Positions 42,629 through 54,303 of a stretch of DNA of 64,000 nt are shown piece by piece (positions within the stretch are counted from its first letter, which is position 1; each line of letters begins with the position of its first letter). The DNA comes from Saprolegnia diclina VS20. Lineage: Eukaryota > Oomycota > Saprolegniomycetes > Saprolegniales > Saprolegniaceae. The DNA is taken from contig NW_008246069.1 of assembly GCF_000281045.1 (NCBI RefSeq), forward strand, positions 761,274 to 825,273, given 5' to 3'. Below the pieces are notes generated by a model. It saw nothing but the letters and a program-made list of their open reading frames with translations. It searched no databases and was not told where the DNA came from. A program made the position numbers and the translations under genes.

Positions 42629-44233
42629 ATGATGTCTCGACTCCTTGTCGCCGCTGCTATGCTGGTCGCGTCGGCCGCCGGGCTCGTTTGCAATCGGACG
42701 GACCCGTGCTACAACCATGCGCTCAACCTCTGCTGTCCCGGCGACAAGACCCAGCACGATGGTCATGGTCGTCCGTTCTGTGATATCCAGCTCACGGGTA
42801 CCTGCCAGAACCAAACAACTTGCTACGACATCACGTCGATCTGTGTCTGCAGCGGTGACCGTCCGTGTCGGTCCGCGTCCGGCGCGTGCTTGCCGTGGTC
42901 CAACGGGTGCTCCAAGCTGAACGCAGCAATGCAGTTCTGCCCGTCGGGGTCAATGCCATCGCCGATTGCGACAACGCCGACAGTCGTTTCGCCGTCGTCC
43001 GACAAAAATGTTGTCGCCGACTCCTTCGACAGCGTCGCGAACGCCGCAACGACCATCACGATCATCGTGTGCCTCACGCTAGTGTGCATTGCAGCGATGG
43101 TGCTCTTTTGCATTTGTCGACGCAAGCCCGTCGCCGAGCCACCTATTTTGCGCAGCGGTGCAGAGACGTCGGACCGCGAGGAAGCACTGCTACCTCCTCT
43201 TGTTCACCCGCGCCACGCCTCGTCGTACGCACCGACGCACACAACCTCGACCGTCGCGTCCTTTCAGAGCCAAGGGTCGTCCCAGGACTCGGCGCTGTCG
43301 TCGTCGCGCGAGTTTGACTTGTGCGAACTCGAGATGTACCGGATCCAGTCGTTTGAAATTTCCATCGTCAAGGCCCTCGCCCAGGGCGCCCACGGAGAAG
43401 TGTGCATGGGTATGTACCAGGGCATTGCGGTCGCCGTCAAGAAGATGCTGCCCAAATCCCTCTCCCACGACGAAGTCCAGAAGTTTGTGCTCGAGATCAA
43501 GCTCATGGCCAAGTAGGCATCCATCCGATCAGCATGCGGCGAGACTCATCGTGTTTATGGTAGGCTCAACTCGTCGTACATCGTACGGTTCATTGGCGCT
43601 TCGTGGCTCCGTCCCAGCGACATTATGTTGGTGACTGAGTTTATGGACATGGGCGACCTCCGCAATTTTCTCCAGCTCACGTCGGACGCGACGTTGTCGT
43701 GGCAGCAAAAGCTCCAGCTGGCCCTCGACATTGTCCACGGTCTCGTCTACCTCCACTCGCTCGACCACAAAATCATCCATCGCGACCTGAAATCCCGCAA
43801 CGTGCTTCTCAACACCAAACTCAGCGCCAAGCTCACGGACTTTGGCATCTCCCGCGAAATGGACGATATGACTATGACGGCCGGCATTGGCACATACCGG
43901 TGGATGGCGCCCGAGGTGCTACAGGACGGTCACTACGCCGAGTCCGCCGACATGTTTTCGTTCGGCGTCATTCTCTCGGAGCTCAGCACCCACCAGTTGC
44001 CGTACTCAAACTACGTCAACGGCAGCGGACGTCCGTACACGGACACGGCTATCATGGCGCGGGTGATGATGGGCGACTTCCAGCCAACATTTGCGGACGA
44101 CTGCCCCGAGTGGTTCAAAGCTTTTGGCAAGCACTGCATGGCGTTTCAGCCCGACGACCGGCCGCGCGCCGCCCAAGCCGCCTATGTTTTGCAAACCGAG
44201 TTGCGAAAAATCGAGGCCACGACAAAACTATAA
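42629..44233 (+). CDS. TKL receptor-like kinase 2 with 12-Cys ectodomain
   Basis: Two exons (42629-43512, 43564-44233). Signal peptide (MMSRLLVAAAMLVASAAG). The ectodomain (CNRTDPCYN, HDGHGRPFC, CQNQTTCYD, SGDRPC, GAC, FCPSG) has the same cysteine spacing as receptor 1 plus one extra Cys (LCCPGD). The transmembrane helix is ATTITIIVCLTLVCIAAMVL. The kinase domain is intact, with GAHGEVCM, AVKKML, IHRDLKSRNVLL, DFGISREMDD and GIGTYRWMAPEVL. The intron sits at the same codon as in the paralogues (AK/LNSSYIVRF). The closest relative appears to be receptor 1, since both carry ASWLRPSDIMLVTEF. Confidence 0.9.
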
Positions 44234-44965
44234 TCGTATATCTAGTGATTTTGGAGATGTACACATTTCAGCAGGTCGAATGGCGCCTACAGATAGCTGT
44301 ACTTGCAGTCTCACCTTCGTTTCTGACGATCTTGTACTTTTAAGAGGACATTAGTGTACTCGCCCAACGAGAAATCGCTTGGTAGATCCACCGTTGCTTT
44401 TGGTCAATGCACTGTCTTTGGGGCCATCGCATAGCGGTCCCAGTGACCAGAAAAGCAGCTTTGAATACAACTGCGAAGCTTAGTTCGTGAATCACGACGT
44501 GGCTATCATTGCGACGGACCGTTCCTGAACTTTGCAACGATTCACAAACGGCACAAATCAGCGTGGCACGACCACAAATGCATGAATTGTGATCGCCATT
44601 GCAACCAGCTATCAGTCCCAGCGAAAAATGATAAGTGCAAAGTCAAAGGAGCACCTGGTGTGGTATGCGCAGTCCATTTAAATCATTTACTGGCAGACAT
44701 TAGTAGTGATCAGCCTCCGCGAAACGCGCCATACACCCTTTTTCAAAAGATATACATCGATATACCACACCTCCATAGAGACTTTCATTTGTGTTCATTG
44801 TGCAGTGGGAAGCGTCGTCGAGAACAGCAGCGGTTAGTGCTTAGTGCCCTGTTTAAGAAAGGCACCCAAATATTGTTTTAGGTGCTCCTTGTGTGTGCCG
44901 AAACCGGATGGTGCCAGTTACTGGCGAGATTCTGGCAGCATTCCCGTCGCACAAGTCAACACGCC
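44234..44965. other. Intergenic; possible 5' exon of receptor kinase 3
   Basis: No independent gene is seen. If receptor 3 has a signal-peptide exon it should lie here, because TATTGTTTTAG ending at about 44881 could be an intron end. Confidence 0.35.
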
Positions 44966-46490
44966 ATGACCACCACGCAGTGCCAGCCGGCAGCACCGTG
45001 CTTCGAGGCGAGCTCTGGCACCTGCGCGCTCGCTGATGCGACGCTCGAGGACGGCCGTGGTCGACCGTTCTGTGACCGCGCTGCGGGGCTTCAGTGCCAG
45101 AACGGCAACATCTGCTACGACAGCTCGTTTGGCTGTGTCTGCTCTGGGCTGCGCCCGTGTCGCCAAGGCACGGGAGCCTGCATGCCGTCTTCTGCATCTT
45201 GCTTTGCAAGCACGAACGCTTCGGCGCTTCAAAATTGCGTCGGCGGGTCGTCTGGTGCCGCCAGCTTAGTGAATTCGCTAACGACAACAATGCCGGCGGC
45301 GACGGCGACGCCGGGCGGTACCGACATTGTGTCGACGATCACAACGTGCGCACTCGTGCTTGGCGCGCTTGTCGCTATCGCCATCGTCGTCTTTGCGATC
45401 CGCGCGCGCCGCCGCCGCCTCGCGATGGCCGACGAGCCCGCCCTGCTCACTGACCACGAGAGCATTCCTGCACTTCTGAGCGGCCGGCAGCGCTCTACGC
45501 GCAAGCCCTCGTCGTCGCCGCGCCCACAGACACTTGTAGGCAGCAGTGTTGGCACCACTGGCTCGGCAGTGTCGTCGTCGTCCGGCAGCAAGGGCGCGTA
45601 TGCGATGGGCGACCTCGACATGCACCGCGTCGACATTGGCGACATCACCATCATGCGCACACTCGCCCAGGGCGCGTACGGTGAGGTGCTCCTTGGTCGG
45701 TATCAGGGCGCCGTCGTCGCTATCAAGCGGCTTCTACCGACGACACAGACCCGCGACGACGTTGAAAAGTTCATTCGTGAAGCCCAACTCGTCGCAAGGT
45801 ATATCATTTCGTTGGACGTCTATCTCAGCGGCGCGTAGACTGGACTCGACGTACATTGCGGCGTTTGTCGGCGTCGCGTGGACCAAGCCGCAGGAGCTGC
45901 TCCTGATGACCGAGTTCCTTCCGCGAGGCGACCTGCGATCGCTGCTGGAAGCCGACGCCAACTTGCCGTGGCCCGCCAAGCTTCGCATCGCCCATGACAT
46001 TGCCGAGGGTCTTGTGTACTTGCACATGCTCGAGCACAAGGTGCTGCATCGCGACCTGAAATCGCGCAACGTCCTTCTGACCGACGATCTGCACGCCAAG
46101 CTCACCGACTTTGGCATCTCCCGCGAGCTCGACGACGCGACCATGACCGCCGGCATTGGCACATACCGCTGGATGGCACCCGAGGTGCTCCAGGACGGTC
46201 ACTACGACGAGTCGGCCGACATGTACTCGTTCGGCGTCATACTCTCGGAGCTGGACTCACACAAGCTACCGTACTCGGACGTCGTGACGAGCACGGGCCG
46301 ACCGCTGACGGACACGGCCATCATGGCCAAAGTCATGCTGGGGCAGCTCCGTCCGACCTTCTCCGATGTGTCTCCGTCGTGGCTGCGGGAGCTTGGCATA
46401 CGCTGCCTGTCGGAGGATCCGTACTTGAGGCCACGCGCTGCTGAAGCCGCTTACAAGATTCAGGTTGAGCTGCGGCGCTTCGAGCACTAG
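44966..46490 (+). CDS. TKL receptor-like kinase 3 with 12-Cys ectodomain (5' end uncertain)
   Basis: The ectodomain (CQPAAPCFE, EDGRGRPFC, CQNGNICYD, SGLRPC, GAC, LQNCVGG) follows the same cysteine pattern. A transmembrane helix (ITTCALVLGALVAIAIVVFA), an Arg-rich stop-transfer and a Ser-rich juxtamembrane part follow. The kinase is intact (GAYGEVLL, AIKRLL, LHRDLKSRNVLL, DFGISRELDD, GIGTYRWMAPEVL). The intron 45799-45838 sits at the family position. From ATG 44966 (MTTTQCQPAAPC) no signal peptide precedes the ectodomain. The frame is open back to 44882, right after a TTTTAG, so a missing 5' exon with the signal peptide is likely. Confidence 0.82.
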
Positions 46491-46834
46491 TGGCATTAAT
46501 TTATCGAGGAAATTCCACTATTGTGCAATACAACGGACGTGTGCTCTGATGCACGAGCCAGCAACTCGCCTCGCTCAGTCGTTTTCTACGCTGCTGACGA
46601 CATTGCGCGGGTCTCAATCTTCGCGAGCACTACTTCGTGTATTCAATGGTCTGCATAGTAATGACAATAGTGTATGGCAAAGGATGATGAATGCCGTCGA
46701 TGCTTACGTGGCACACTCCCAAACCAGAAGAACACGCCGAAGGGCATGTCGCATCCGGATACCATTGAAACGGCGCCAGGCGGAAGCTCATTTTCGTATT
46801 TCATCGGTCCGCCGCACTGTTATTCGAGCGCGTC
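46491..46834. other. Intergenic, nothing seen
   Basis: No coding bias or repeat in the spacer between receptor kinase 3 and the HAD gene. Confidence 0.5.
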
Positions 46835-47544
46835 ATGGAAGCAGTCATATTTGACCTCGGTAAGCACGTTTTCTCCAGTAGAGACAGCTTGTCCATCAAC
46901 ACGAGGCCGTAGATGGAACGCTTTTGGACACGGAGATGTTGAGCGTCGCGGCGTTGACGCAGATTTGCGGCAGTGGCTACAACATGGAGCTCCAGAAGCG
47001 CATCATGGGTACGCCCGCGCACCAGTGGACGCGCGTCGTCATTGAAGCGATGGGTCTCTCGCTCACGCCCGACGAGCTCACGCACGAGTGGCACGTTGTG
47101 ATGAAAGCCAAGTACAACGACGCGGTCATCCTTCCCGGCGCCCTCGAGCTCCTCGCCAAGCTGCCGTCGCACATCAAGATTGCACTCGCAACGTCGTCGC
47201 CGGCGTCGGCGGTTGCTGTCAAGCGCGCGGTGCATCCGACGCTCTTTGAGCGCTTCCAAGTGATCGTGACGGGCGACCACCCGGCCGTCCGGAACGGAAA
47301 GCCAAGCCCTGACATCTTCTTGGAGGCCGCGCGCCAACTTGGAGTCCACGATGTCTCGAAGTGCATCGTTGTCGAAGACACCATGCACGGTGTGACAGCA
47401 GGCAAAGCCGCGGGGATGCGCGTCGTCGCTGTTCCCGATGCCCGCTTCTACGCCACGGCTGACTACCCCGGCCGCTTTGACCACGCCGATGTCATCTTGC
47501 CGTCGCTGCTTGCGTGGGACATGGAGATTCTGAACCGCTGCTAA
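46835..47544 (+). CDS. HAD-superfamily phosphatase (HDHD1/beta-PGM-like)
   Basis: Two exons. The 25-base first exon encodes MEAVIFDL and its intron (GTAAGC...CCGTAG, 46860-46912) splits motif I, which rejoins as FDLDGTLLDTE. The cap region follows. Motif II is ALATSSPAS, motif III the Lys in NGKPSPDIF, and motif IV VVEDTMHGV, so all four HAD motifs are intact. The arrangement matches pseudouridine-5'-phosphatase (HDHD1) and related sugar-phosphate phosphatases. The substrate is not certain. Length (about 218 residues) is normal. Confidence 0.9.
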
Positions 47545-47760
47545 AGCAAATGACGATACGTTTCGCTTGCTCGCATGTGTCCAATTTTGATCGGGTGAGC
47601 CGACCATGTGCGGTTGAAAAAGGCCGACCATTCTTTGGCAGCTGGGCGTCTCTGCCATTGCGCCATCGCGATTGGCCGGTTTCAGATCCAGTGTCGACAA
47701 CCACGCACACCTAGTCGAGCCGTCGACGAAATAGCATTTAGCCGTCGACCGAAGAGCGTC

Positions 47761-50700
47761 ATGTTGTCCAGGAAGTGGCCGCTGAAACCGCCCACATTGC
47801 CCTTTCGGTCGAAACCGGATGCGCCAGTGGCCGTCGTCCGGATAGTCGACGAGAAAGGCGGGATGGCGAGCAGCATCCGCGATCGCCTCGAGGCCTTCTA
47901 CACGACGCACAACCCGACCAAGCTCGGCGAGATCGACAAGCTCCTCTCGCAGTTCGCCGGCGCCGAGGCGACGCTGCTTCAATCTATGCACCGCAAGTAC
48001 GGCGTCCGTGACCTCGAGAGTGACGTCGCCGTGGACGAAGTCTACGAGAACGAGCGCTACTCGTTCCTGACCATGGGCTTTGGGAGCTCATTTCCAGGTA
48101 GCTTAAAGCTCGTCTCGCGATTGGACTCGAGTCGCCGATGATAGGCCACCTCACGGTGCTGGACCGGAAGCGCTACAGTGGCAGCCACGGAACGCCTTCG
48201 TCGCAGGTCTTTGAGCAGGTCGAGCCGACGCTGCCCGAGAGCGCCGACCCGGCCTACCAGTGGGCATGGACTGGTCCGTGGGAAATTGACGCGGCGTACG
48301 TTCCGTGCGACCGCGATGGCTGGACGTATGCCTTTGATTTCTCCAAGTACGTGTGTGGTCGAGCTCGGGCAGAATCCGACACCTTGTTTGAGTAGCTTTT
48401 CGCCCATGCTTCTCAAGGACGAAGGCAAGGCGTCGCCTGGCATGACCGACTATGCGCGGTACGTACCATGAGCCTCTGATTTCCACACACAAGTACCATT
48501 CTAGACGGCGGCGGTGGGCACGGACGCGCATCTTGAGCCGTGTCGTCCCCGCAGTCGAAGATATCGAGATGCCAATCAAGCTCGAGCTGCAAGAACTGCC
48601 CGAGATTCCGCTGCCAGCACCCGACGCGAACCTCCCACTCCGTTTCTACTCGAAAAACCTCTCGCTCGAGTCGCACAAGAACGCGTGGAGCCACCAAGTG
48701 AATAAACTTCTGAAGCTCCACGCCCGTCTCGAGCACATCATGGCCGGACGCCTCCTCATGTGGAAGCGGACCAAAGTCGAGTTGAAGGCGCAAGCCAAGT
48801 CGACACTGGCCACGGTCAATGCACTGCGCGCTCAAATCACCGCTGACGAAAAGCGTGGCGTGAAGGACCTCGCGACGCAGTCGTCGCTGGACGTGCACCT
48901 CGCGCACTACGAAGACCTCAAGCGGCGCATTTGGTTTCCAAAGGAGAAGGGGTACCTTCTCCGAGGCAACCTCATCGGGCTCTTCGTCGGCATCAAAGAC
49001 ATTTGGGTCGACACGATCAAGCTTCAATTTGGCGCGTCCATTTCGCCATTACCGGACGGCACGGTGCGTACTCCGACTACATAGCTCGACGGCTCGACAC
49101 TCCCTCCTAGGTGCGCTGTCATGTCACGTTCAAAGGCCAAGTCACCATTCGGCTGCACGGTGTCAAGCTCAAGGCGGAGAAAGGCACGCGTGTGCCCAAC
49201 TCGCGCTGGTCGTCCGTGTTCCTCACCACGCAGTGTATCGGGGACCTCGGGCTTCTGTATAACGCTGCGGACGGTCACTGGACGCCTGAGCCGTCCAAGG
49301 GCATTGAATTCCACAAAATGCAGCTCAAAGTGACGGGTGCAGCGCTCATTGCTATATCAACTGATTGCTGACAAAATTTATCAACGCTAGGCGGCCTCGA
49401 CCTTCCCGATGGGCTCTTCAAGATGCTGTTGACCGAAGTCGCCAATACGCTGGTGCAGGAAGTGCTCTTTGCCCACTTCCCACCGGAGCTCGGCCCGCTT
49501 TTCCAATACGCGTCGTCCGCATTCGAGGTGTCGTAGGCTCTCAGAACACTCGCGTGCGACCTAGCCTAGGTGCGCGGCGAGCTGCAAGTCGAAGGGCCTG
49601 CGATTGCCGATCTCGTGGATGCGACGCTCGAGCCCGTGAACGAAGTACCACACGTCCGCCGGTATTTCCTAGAGTTTACACTCATCCTAGCGCGAAGAAA
49701 GCAAGATGTCAGTGCAGGCATTCGACGACATTGCGACGCTACTCGGCTTGACGCGGTCCCAGCTTAACTTGCTTGTGGGCCTCCGTGGGTTCCTCTTGTG
49801 CCCCAAGCCGCACTCTTTCCAGTCGCTACGAGCTATCGCTACGTACTTTCGAACGTACTGGCTGGCGCCGCACGTAGGCACCTAAATCTGATGGACCTGT
49901 GCGCGAAACGACCTAGGCAATGGACAACGTCGAGCCTGTCCTCGCCGAGTGGACGCAAACGTGGCAGCACCTCCTGGAGCTGCTGTTTCTCCAGCGCCAG
50001 CTCGATTCGCGCGGGTGTGCGTACGAGCTCTTTGACTTCGGAGCATGTGTGCTGCGCACCAAGTACACGTTTACAAAACAGGTTCATACACTCACCACTA
50101 CTACTAGGCGCGATGTGCTTGACAAGCACGTGCCCTGCCGCGTGCAGCTGAGTCACTTGGTCTGCAACGTCCAGCTCGCCAACGTGATCCAAGCCGCGAG
50201 CGACTTCTTCGCGCGCTATATGTCGGCGGCCAAAATTACGCCCAAAAAACCCAGTCCGGTGCGACCGAAGCTGCCTTTACGGTACCCTAACCTCTGTGAC
50301 AGGAAACCTCCGTCTACGGTATTCGCATTGGCCGCAAGTCGTGGACCGCAGCGAGTGGTGACGCACCCAGCATCACGCATACGGGTGCCCATTCGTCGAC
50401 TATACAATCCGAGGGTTTATATTCGAGCCTAGTGACAAAAGAAGTCGAAGCGCAGATCGCCGAAGTCCGAGCCCTTGGCGCCACCATTCAAATGCTCCTG
50501 GTTCGACGTCCCTTTAATCTATCGTGAGCTGATTGGATGCTGCTTAGAGCTCGTGCGCGGTTGAAGCATTGGCGTGCGATGTCGATGGCAAGATGACGGG
50601 CACCGATCGTGATGGTGTTCGCGACGCCAAGGTCAAGGTACGCGTCACCGACCTCCAAGCCCACGGCCGCGGCCCCATCAATTTTGACCAGCCTTTGGGT

Positions 50701-51365
50701 ACGTCAAACCTTCTCTCGCATGATCGAATTCATCGCTCAATGTTGGATAGCTCTGCTCTACGCCCTCGGTCAACTCTCGGTCGAGTCGTCGGCCGACCTT
50801 GGCGCCATTGACGTTGGCCTTCAGACGGCCACTGGCCTCACGATCGCCCACGCCAATCTCCGTGACGTGTACGCGCAGTGCGACTTGGACCTTACGCGCC
50901 TTCGACGCGAGGACTCGACGATTCCGCTCGTCATTACGTCCTGGGGACCAACGCGTGCGAAGATCGATCTCCACGAAGCGCTCACTGGCCGGGTCGGCGT
51001 CGCTATCACCGACGTCGACGCCCACTTGCAAGCGCTCTTGGAGGCTTTTTGCGCCGTCGTATCGAGCCAATTCAGCCTCGTACTCCCTCGTGTATCGGCT
51101 TTGGTCTCAACCTTGAGCGTAGGCGGGCGTGTGGCCAGCCAAAGTTGCGGCTTGCATCCTCAAGTACTGCTCGAGCGACGAATTTCTTGTCGCTTGGAGC
51201 GTGCGTCTCCGCCTCGACCCACGCGGCGCGTTGGTGCTGCAGCCTATAGACGACCATCCGCAGCCGTTCCAGTACTTTGACCACCTCCAGGTCGTGCCGC
51301 TCCTCCTCGATGTCGAAGCCATGGTACAGTTTTGGATCGAGACGCAGCTTGCCGCCAAACTGTAG
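47761..51365 (+). CDS. Large multi-exon protein with peroxin/dysferlin (DysF) domain
   Basis: A chain of about twelve exons on one strand, all with coding bias and short GTACG...TAG introns, ending QFWIETQLAAKL. Near residue 95, VYENERYSFLTMGF and, across the next introns, WAWTGPWEIDAAYVPCDRDGWTYAFDF are the paired motifs of the DysF domain (Pex30 group, dysferlin). Later exons hold helical blocks (ENLxxP-free region MPIKLELQELPEIPLP, KRRIWFPKEKGYLLRGNL) and beta-rich repeats (VTFKGQVTIRLHGVKLKAE; FLEFTLILARRKQDVS; LHEALTGRVGVAITDVDAH), which may be a lipid- or membrane-binding scaffold. No membrane helix is clear. The start MLSRKWPLKPP (47761) is the first ATG in frame. The exact join of the exons between 49390 and 50560 is approximate, and two adjacent genes cannot be excluded. 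Confidence 0.65.
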
Positions 51366-51506
51366 TCGGTTGGAAATTTCTACGTTTTTTAAATAGAGAC
51401 TAGAAGCAAATACGTACCCTACGAATCTGAGTGTTTTCGTGTCTACTCGACGAGCCAAGCGCCCTAGGTAGAGACGTGAGGCACGAAAAGAGCCGCGCGG
51501 GTCCAA

Positions 51507-52745
51507 CTACACGACACTCGGCACTTCGAGCGTCTTGAGGGCGATGCGCTGCCGAAGCTCGCGGATCCGCTCCTCGAGGCGACCAATGTTGGCTTCCGCT
51601 AGCTCCACCTCGTCGCCCGTGGACGGCGGCGAGGCCACGGGCGGCGGTGATGACTCTGGCGACGGCGCGGCCGACTTTCGTCCTTGGCGCAAGGCCTCTT
51701 CGCGCGCCGCAATCTTCTGTTTGAGCCTTGCGATCGGGTCGTCCGGCTCAATGCAGTCGCCCACGAGCTGCCGCGCACGCTCGCACTCGTCCATCGAGAG
51801 GTTGATGACAATCGTCTGCGAGAGCGCCGTGAGTGGCTTCTTCCGCGGGACCTGCAGCTGCGGGTTTGTCCAGAGGTACTTGGACGGCTTGGTCAGCGAC
51901 GACGGGCCCAAAGCCATCTTTGCGACCGGCTCTTCGACCTTTATCGGCGGTGGCCGCTTCCCGACCGAGCTCAGCGCCGCTTTTCGGAGACTCTCGAGGT
52001 CAAAAACGGGCTCGGGCGACGGAGGCAATGGTGGTGCCATCGCCTGGACGGGAGACCCCGTGTTTACTTGGGCAACGTCCGCAGGGTACGGCGGTGGATG
52101 CATGAACCGAGTCGGCAGCATGGACGCATCGTGGTACATACCCGGAAGACTCTCGACCATGCCGTGGCGATGCACGCGAAGAAAGCCGTCTGCAGGCGCT
52201 TCCATGAAGACCTGTCGCTTGACAAACGTATGCGGCGACGCATCTGCCGAGAGCTTTCGCTTTTTCTTCTTCTTGGGCTTCTTGCGCTGGGCCATCGCTT
52301 GTTGCATCTTGCGGAGCGCGTCCGCCTTGCGTTGCGCAACGAGCACTTCGCGGAGGCTCTCTGCGTGCAGCTGCTTTTCCTTCAGATCATCGTCTTCGCC
52401 TGCAATGTCATCGCCGGAAATTTCGCCTTCCTCGCGGCGACCGCCATCTTCGGCGTCATCGTCTTCCATGCTCGAGGGTTGAGACGCCACGTATGCGTCG
52501 TCGTCATCGTATGCCTCTGGTGGGCGCGGCAGCGCTTCGTCTTCCTCCGACTCCTCCGACTCGAGATCGACGATCGCCGACTCGAGCGCCCGCGAGAGGA
52601 GCTTGGACGCATCGCCGTACTCGGCGACGGGCAGCGGCTCGTCCACGTCGTCGTCGAGTCCACGGGCTTGGGCTAGGTCATCCTCGTTGTCGCTGCTGCT
52701 GCTGCTCGAGACGAGGTCGATCACGTGGTCCGATGCCATGGCCAT
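51507..52745 (-). CDS. Nuclear acidic protein with SUMO-interaction-like motif
   Basis: Single-exon gene of about 412 residues that converges on the dysferlin-domain gene with 141 bases between stops. Start MAMASDHVIDLVSSSSSSDN (52745): HVIDLV followed by Ser/Asp is a classic SUMO-interacting motif. Next come a long acidic region, a helix (LREVLVAQRKADALRKMQQA), a strong nuclear localisation signal (KKPKKKKKRK), a Pro-rich part, the block PSKYLWTNPQLQVPRKKPLT and a C-terminal coiled coil (ANIGRLEERIRELRQRIA). I do not recognise the family. Nuclear location is inferred. A role in transcription, RNA handling or SUMO-dependent recruitment is possible. Confidence 0.75.
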   Translation of the reverse strand: MAMASDHVIDLVSSSSSSDNEDDLAQARGLDDDVDEPLPVAEYGDASKLLSRALESAIVDLESEESEEDEALPRPPEAYDDDDAYVASQPSSMEDDDAEDGGRREEGEISGDDIAGEDDDLKEKQLHAESLREVLVAQRKADALRKMQQAMAQRKKPKKKKKRKLSADASPHTFVKRQVFMEAPADGFLRVHRHGMVESLPGMYHDASMLPTRFMHPPPYPADVAQVNTGSPVQAMAPPLPPSPEPVFDLESLRKAALSSVGKRPPPIKVEEPVAKMALGPSSLTKPSKYLWTNPQLQVPRKKPLTALSQTIVINLSMDECERARQLVGDCIEPDDPIARLKQKIAAREEALRQGRKSAAPSPESSPPPVASPPSTGDEVELAEANIGRLEERIRELRQRIALKTLEVPSVV

Positions 52746-53087
52746 GGAGCGATCGCGACTGCGGGCGGTGGATGGCGGCAGCTCAACTTTCGAATTTAGA
52801 AGCCGTGCTGAATCGAGTGGGTCTGCACTGCGAACATTTAAATACAACTTGGCATTTGTATGCCATAAAAATAAGAAGCGCTGTTAGCCGGGGCATTTGG
52901 GATTGGTCGATATTCTGAAAATTCCACCAATCGGCGAACCAACCTTGGATCCGGGCGAAAACGCGCGCCGCGGTTGGCGCTTCGAAATTTCCAATCTTCT
53001 CTTTTTCCGCGCAACGAAATGTATTGAGTTGCGTACTATGAGACAAGTTGACCAACAATAACGAAGAAGGCCGTGTCTACTAGCTCC
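52746..53087. other. Spacer between SIM protein and RP2
   Basis: No gene. The region holds the 5' side of the SIM gene and the 3' end of RP2. Confidence 0.5.
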
Positions 53088-54303
53088 TTAAATCTCTTCC
53101 TTCCATGTCGACCAGCACAGCTCGCACTTGTCTTTGCCGCGCGCCACGTTGACATAGATGCTCCCCGCATGCGGCTTGACGCGGTCTTCTTGCACAATCG
53201 CGAGCAGCATGGGCTCGATGCCTTTGCCAGCCCACTCCATCACGATCAAGTCGTGCACTGATGCATTCTAGTCAAAAGTCCCTTCGTCGTCTGCCTTCGA
53301 GTCCTAGTACATCGGTACCTTTTTGTGCGCAGCCTCCTTCTCAAAGAGCTGCGCTGCCTGCTTGGCACTGACGCGGAACTGCCGCGTTTGAATGAGCTTG
53401 AGGCACGGATTGCGAAGGGCGAGGTGCGCAATGTCCAGCGCCAGCAAGCTATTGCCCTACCCACAGTTCTTACGTCGTGGCTTCCGACATTTACTGGTAG
53501 AAACATACCGTTGAAATACACACAAAGCCCACATCGCCGTCCGACGACCGGTGGTGCAAGCCGTGCGCGATTGGCAACGTACTCTGCGCCAAGTCTTCGG
53601 AGTAACCGACCTCTTGAAGCACGTCTGCGGGCAAGCGTTGATGGACCGCTACAGCTTCGTTAGTGCACGAATGCTGGAAGTACGCTACCCGACGGCCAGA
53701 GCTCGATCGAAGAGGCGACGAATTTCCAGTTGCCAGAGGCCGGCGTAAAGTCAAAGACCTAAGAACGTAGAGTCGAAACTTTGGACGATGGTGCAAGGTA
53801 ACCTCGCTCCACTTGTTGTTCCAGATCGAGAACGAGGCTTTCGCGAGCTGGTCTGGCAGCGCAAAGTACGACGACCGGTAGCACCCAATGCGCAGATTCG
53901 ATGACGTTTCGATGATCGGCGCTGTCGCGCTCATGAGCTCAATGTCCATGTCGCGGCAGTCGCGGGTCCGAAACTGCTGCACGACGCACACAAGTGTTGT
54001 GCGCGTACAGTCGCGTACAAAGAGGCTCGCCGTGCAGGGCCCAACGAAAATCGCGCAGTCCGTGCACTGGTCGATCGTCACCGAGGTGCAGTGGTCGAGG
54101 AGGAAGATGGAGCACTGGGTGCAATCTTCAAGCACAAACTGCTGGCCATTCACACTGCCAGGCTTGCGCACGACTACGGCGTCACGGAGTCCCTTGCACA
54201 TGTAGTCGGCAGGGTTCAACGTCGGGTCCCGCCCGAACGAGCCGTCGAAAGGCTTCTTGGTCTTAGCAAGCTTCTTCACGGGCTTGGTTTTCGCATTCCC
54301 CAT
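53088..54303 (-). CDS. RP2: RP2-like TBCC-domain protein (ARL3 GAP type)
   Basis: Starts MGNAKTKPVKKLAKTKK, a myristoylation signal followed by a basic patch. The TBCC/CARP beta-helix is seen as repeated D-C-T motifs (VLEDCTQCSIFLLDHCTSV, DQCTDCAIFVGPC, FVRDCTRTTLVC) and the catalytic arginine-finger motif QQFRTRDCRDMDIEL. Introns then lead to FDFTPASGNWKF and to the smaller C-terminal domain (GNSLLALDIAHLAL, NPCLKLIQTRQFRVSAKQAA, ending FSTWKEEI-like). RP2 is the GAP for ARL3 and releases lipidated cargo at the ciliary base. With PACRG in the same window it supports a flagellated organism. Exon joins after position 53780 are approximate. Confidence 0.85.
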
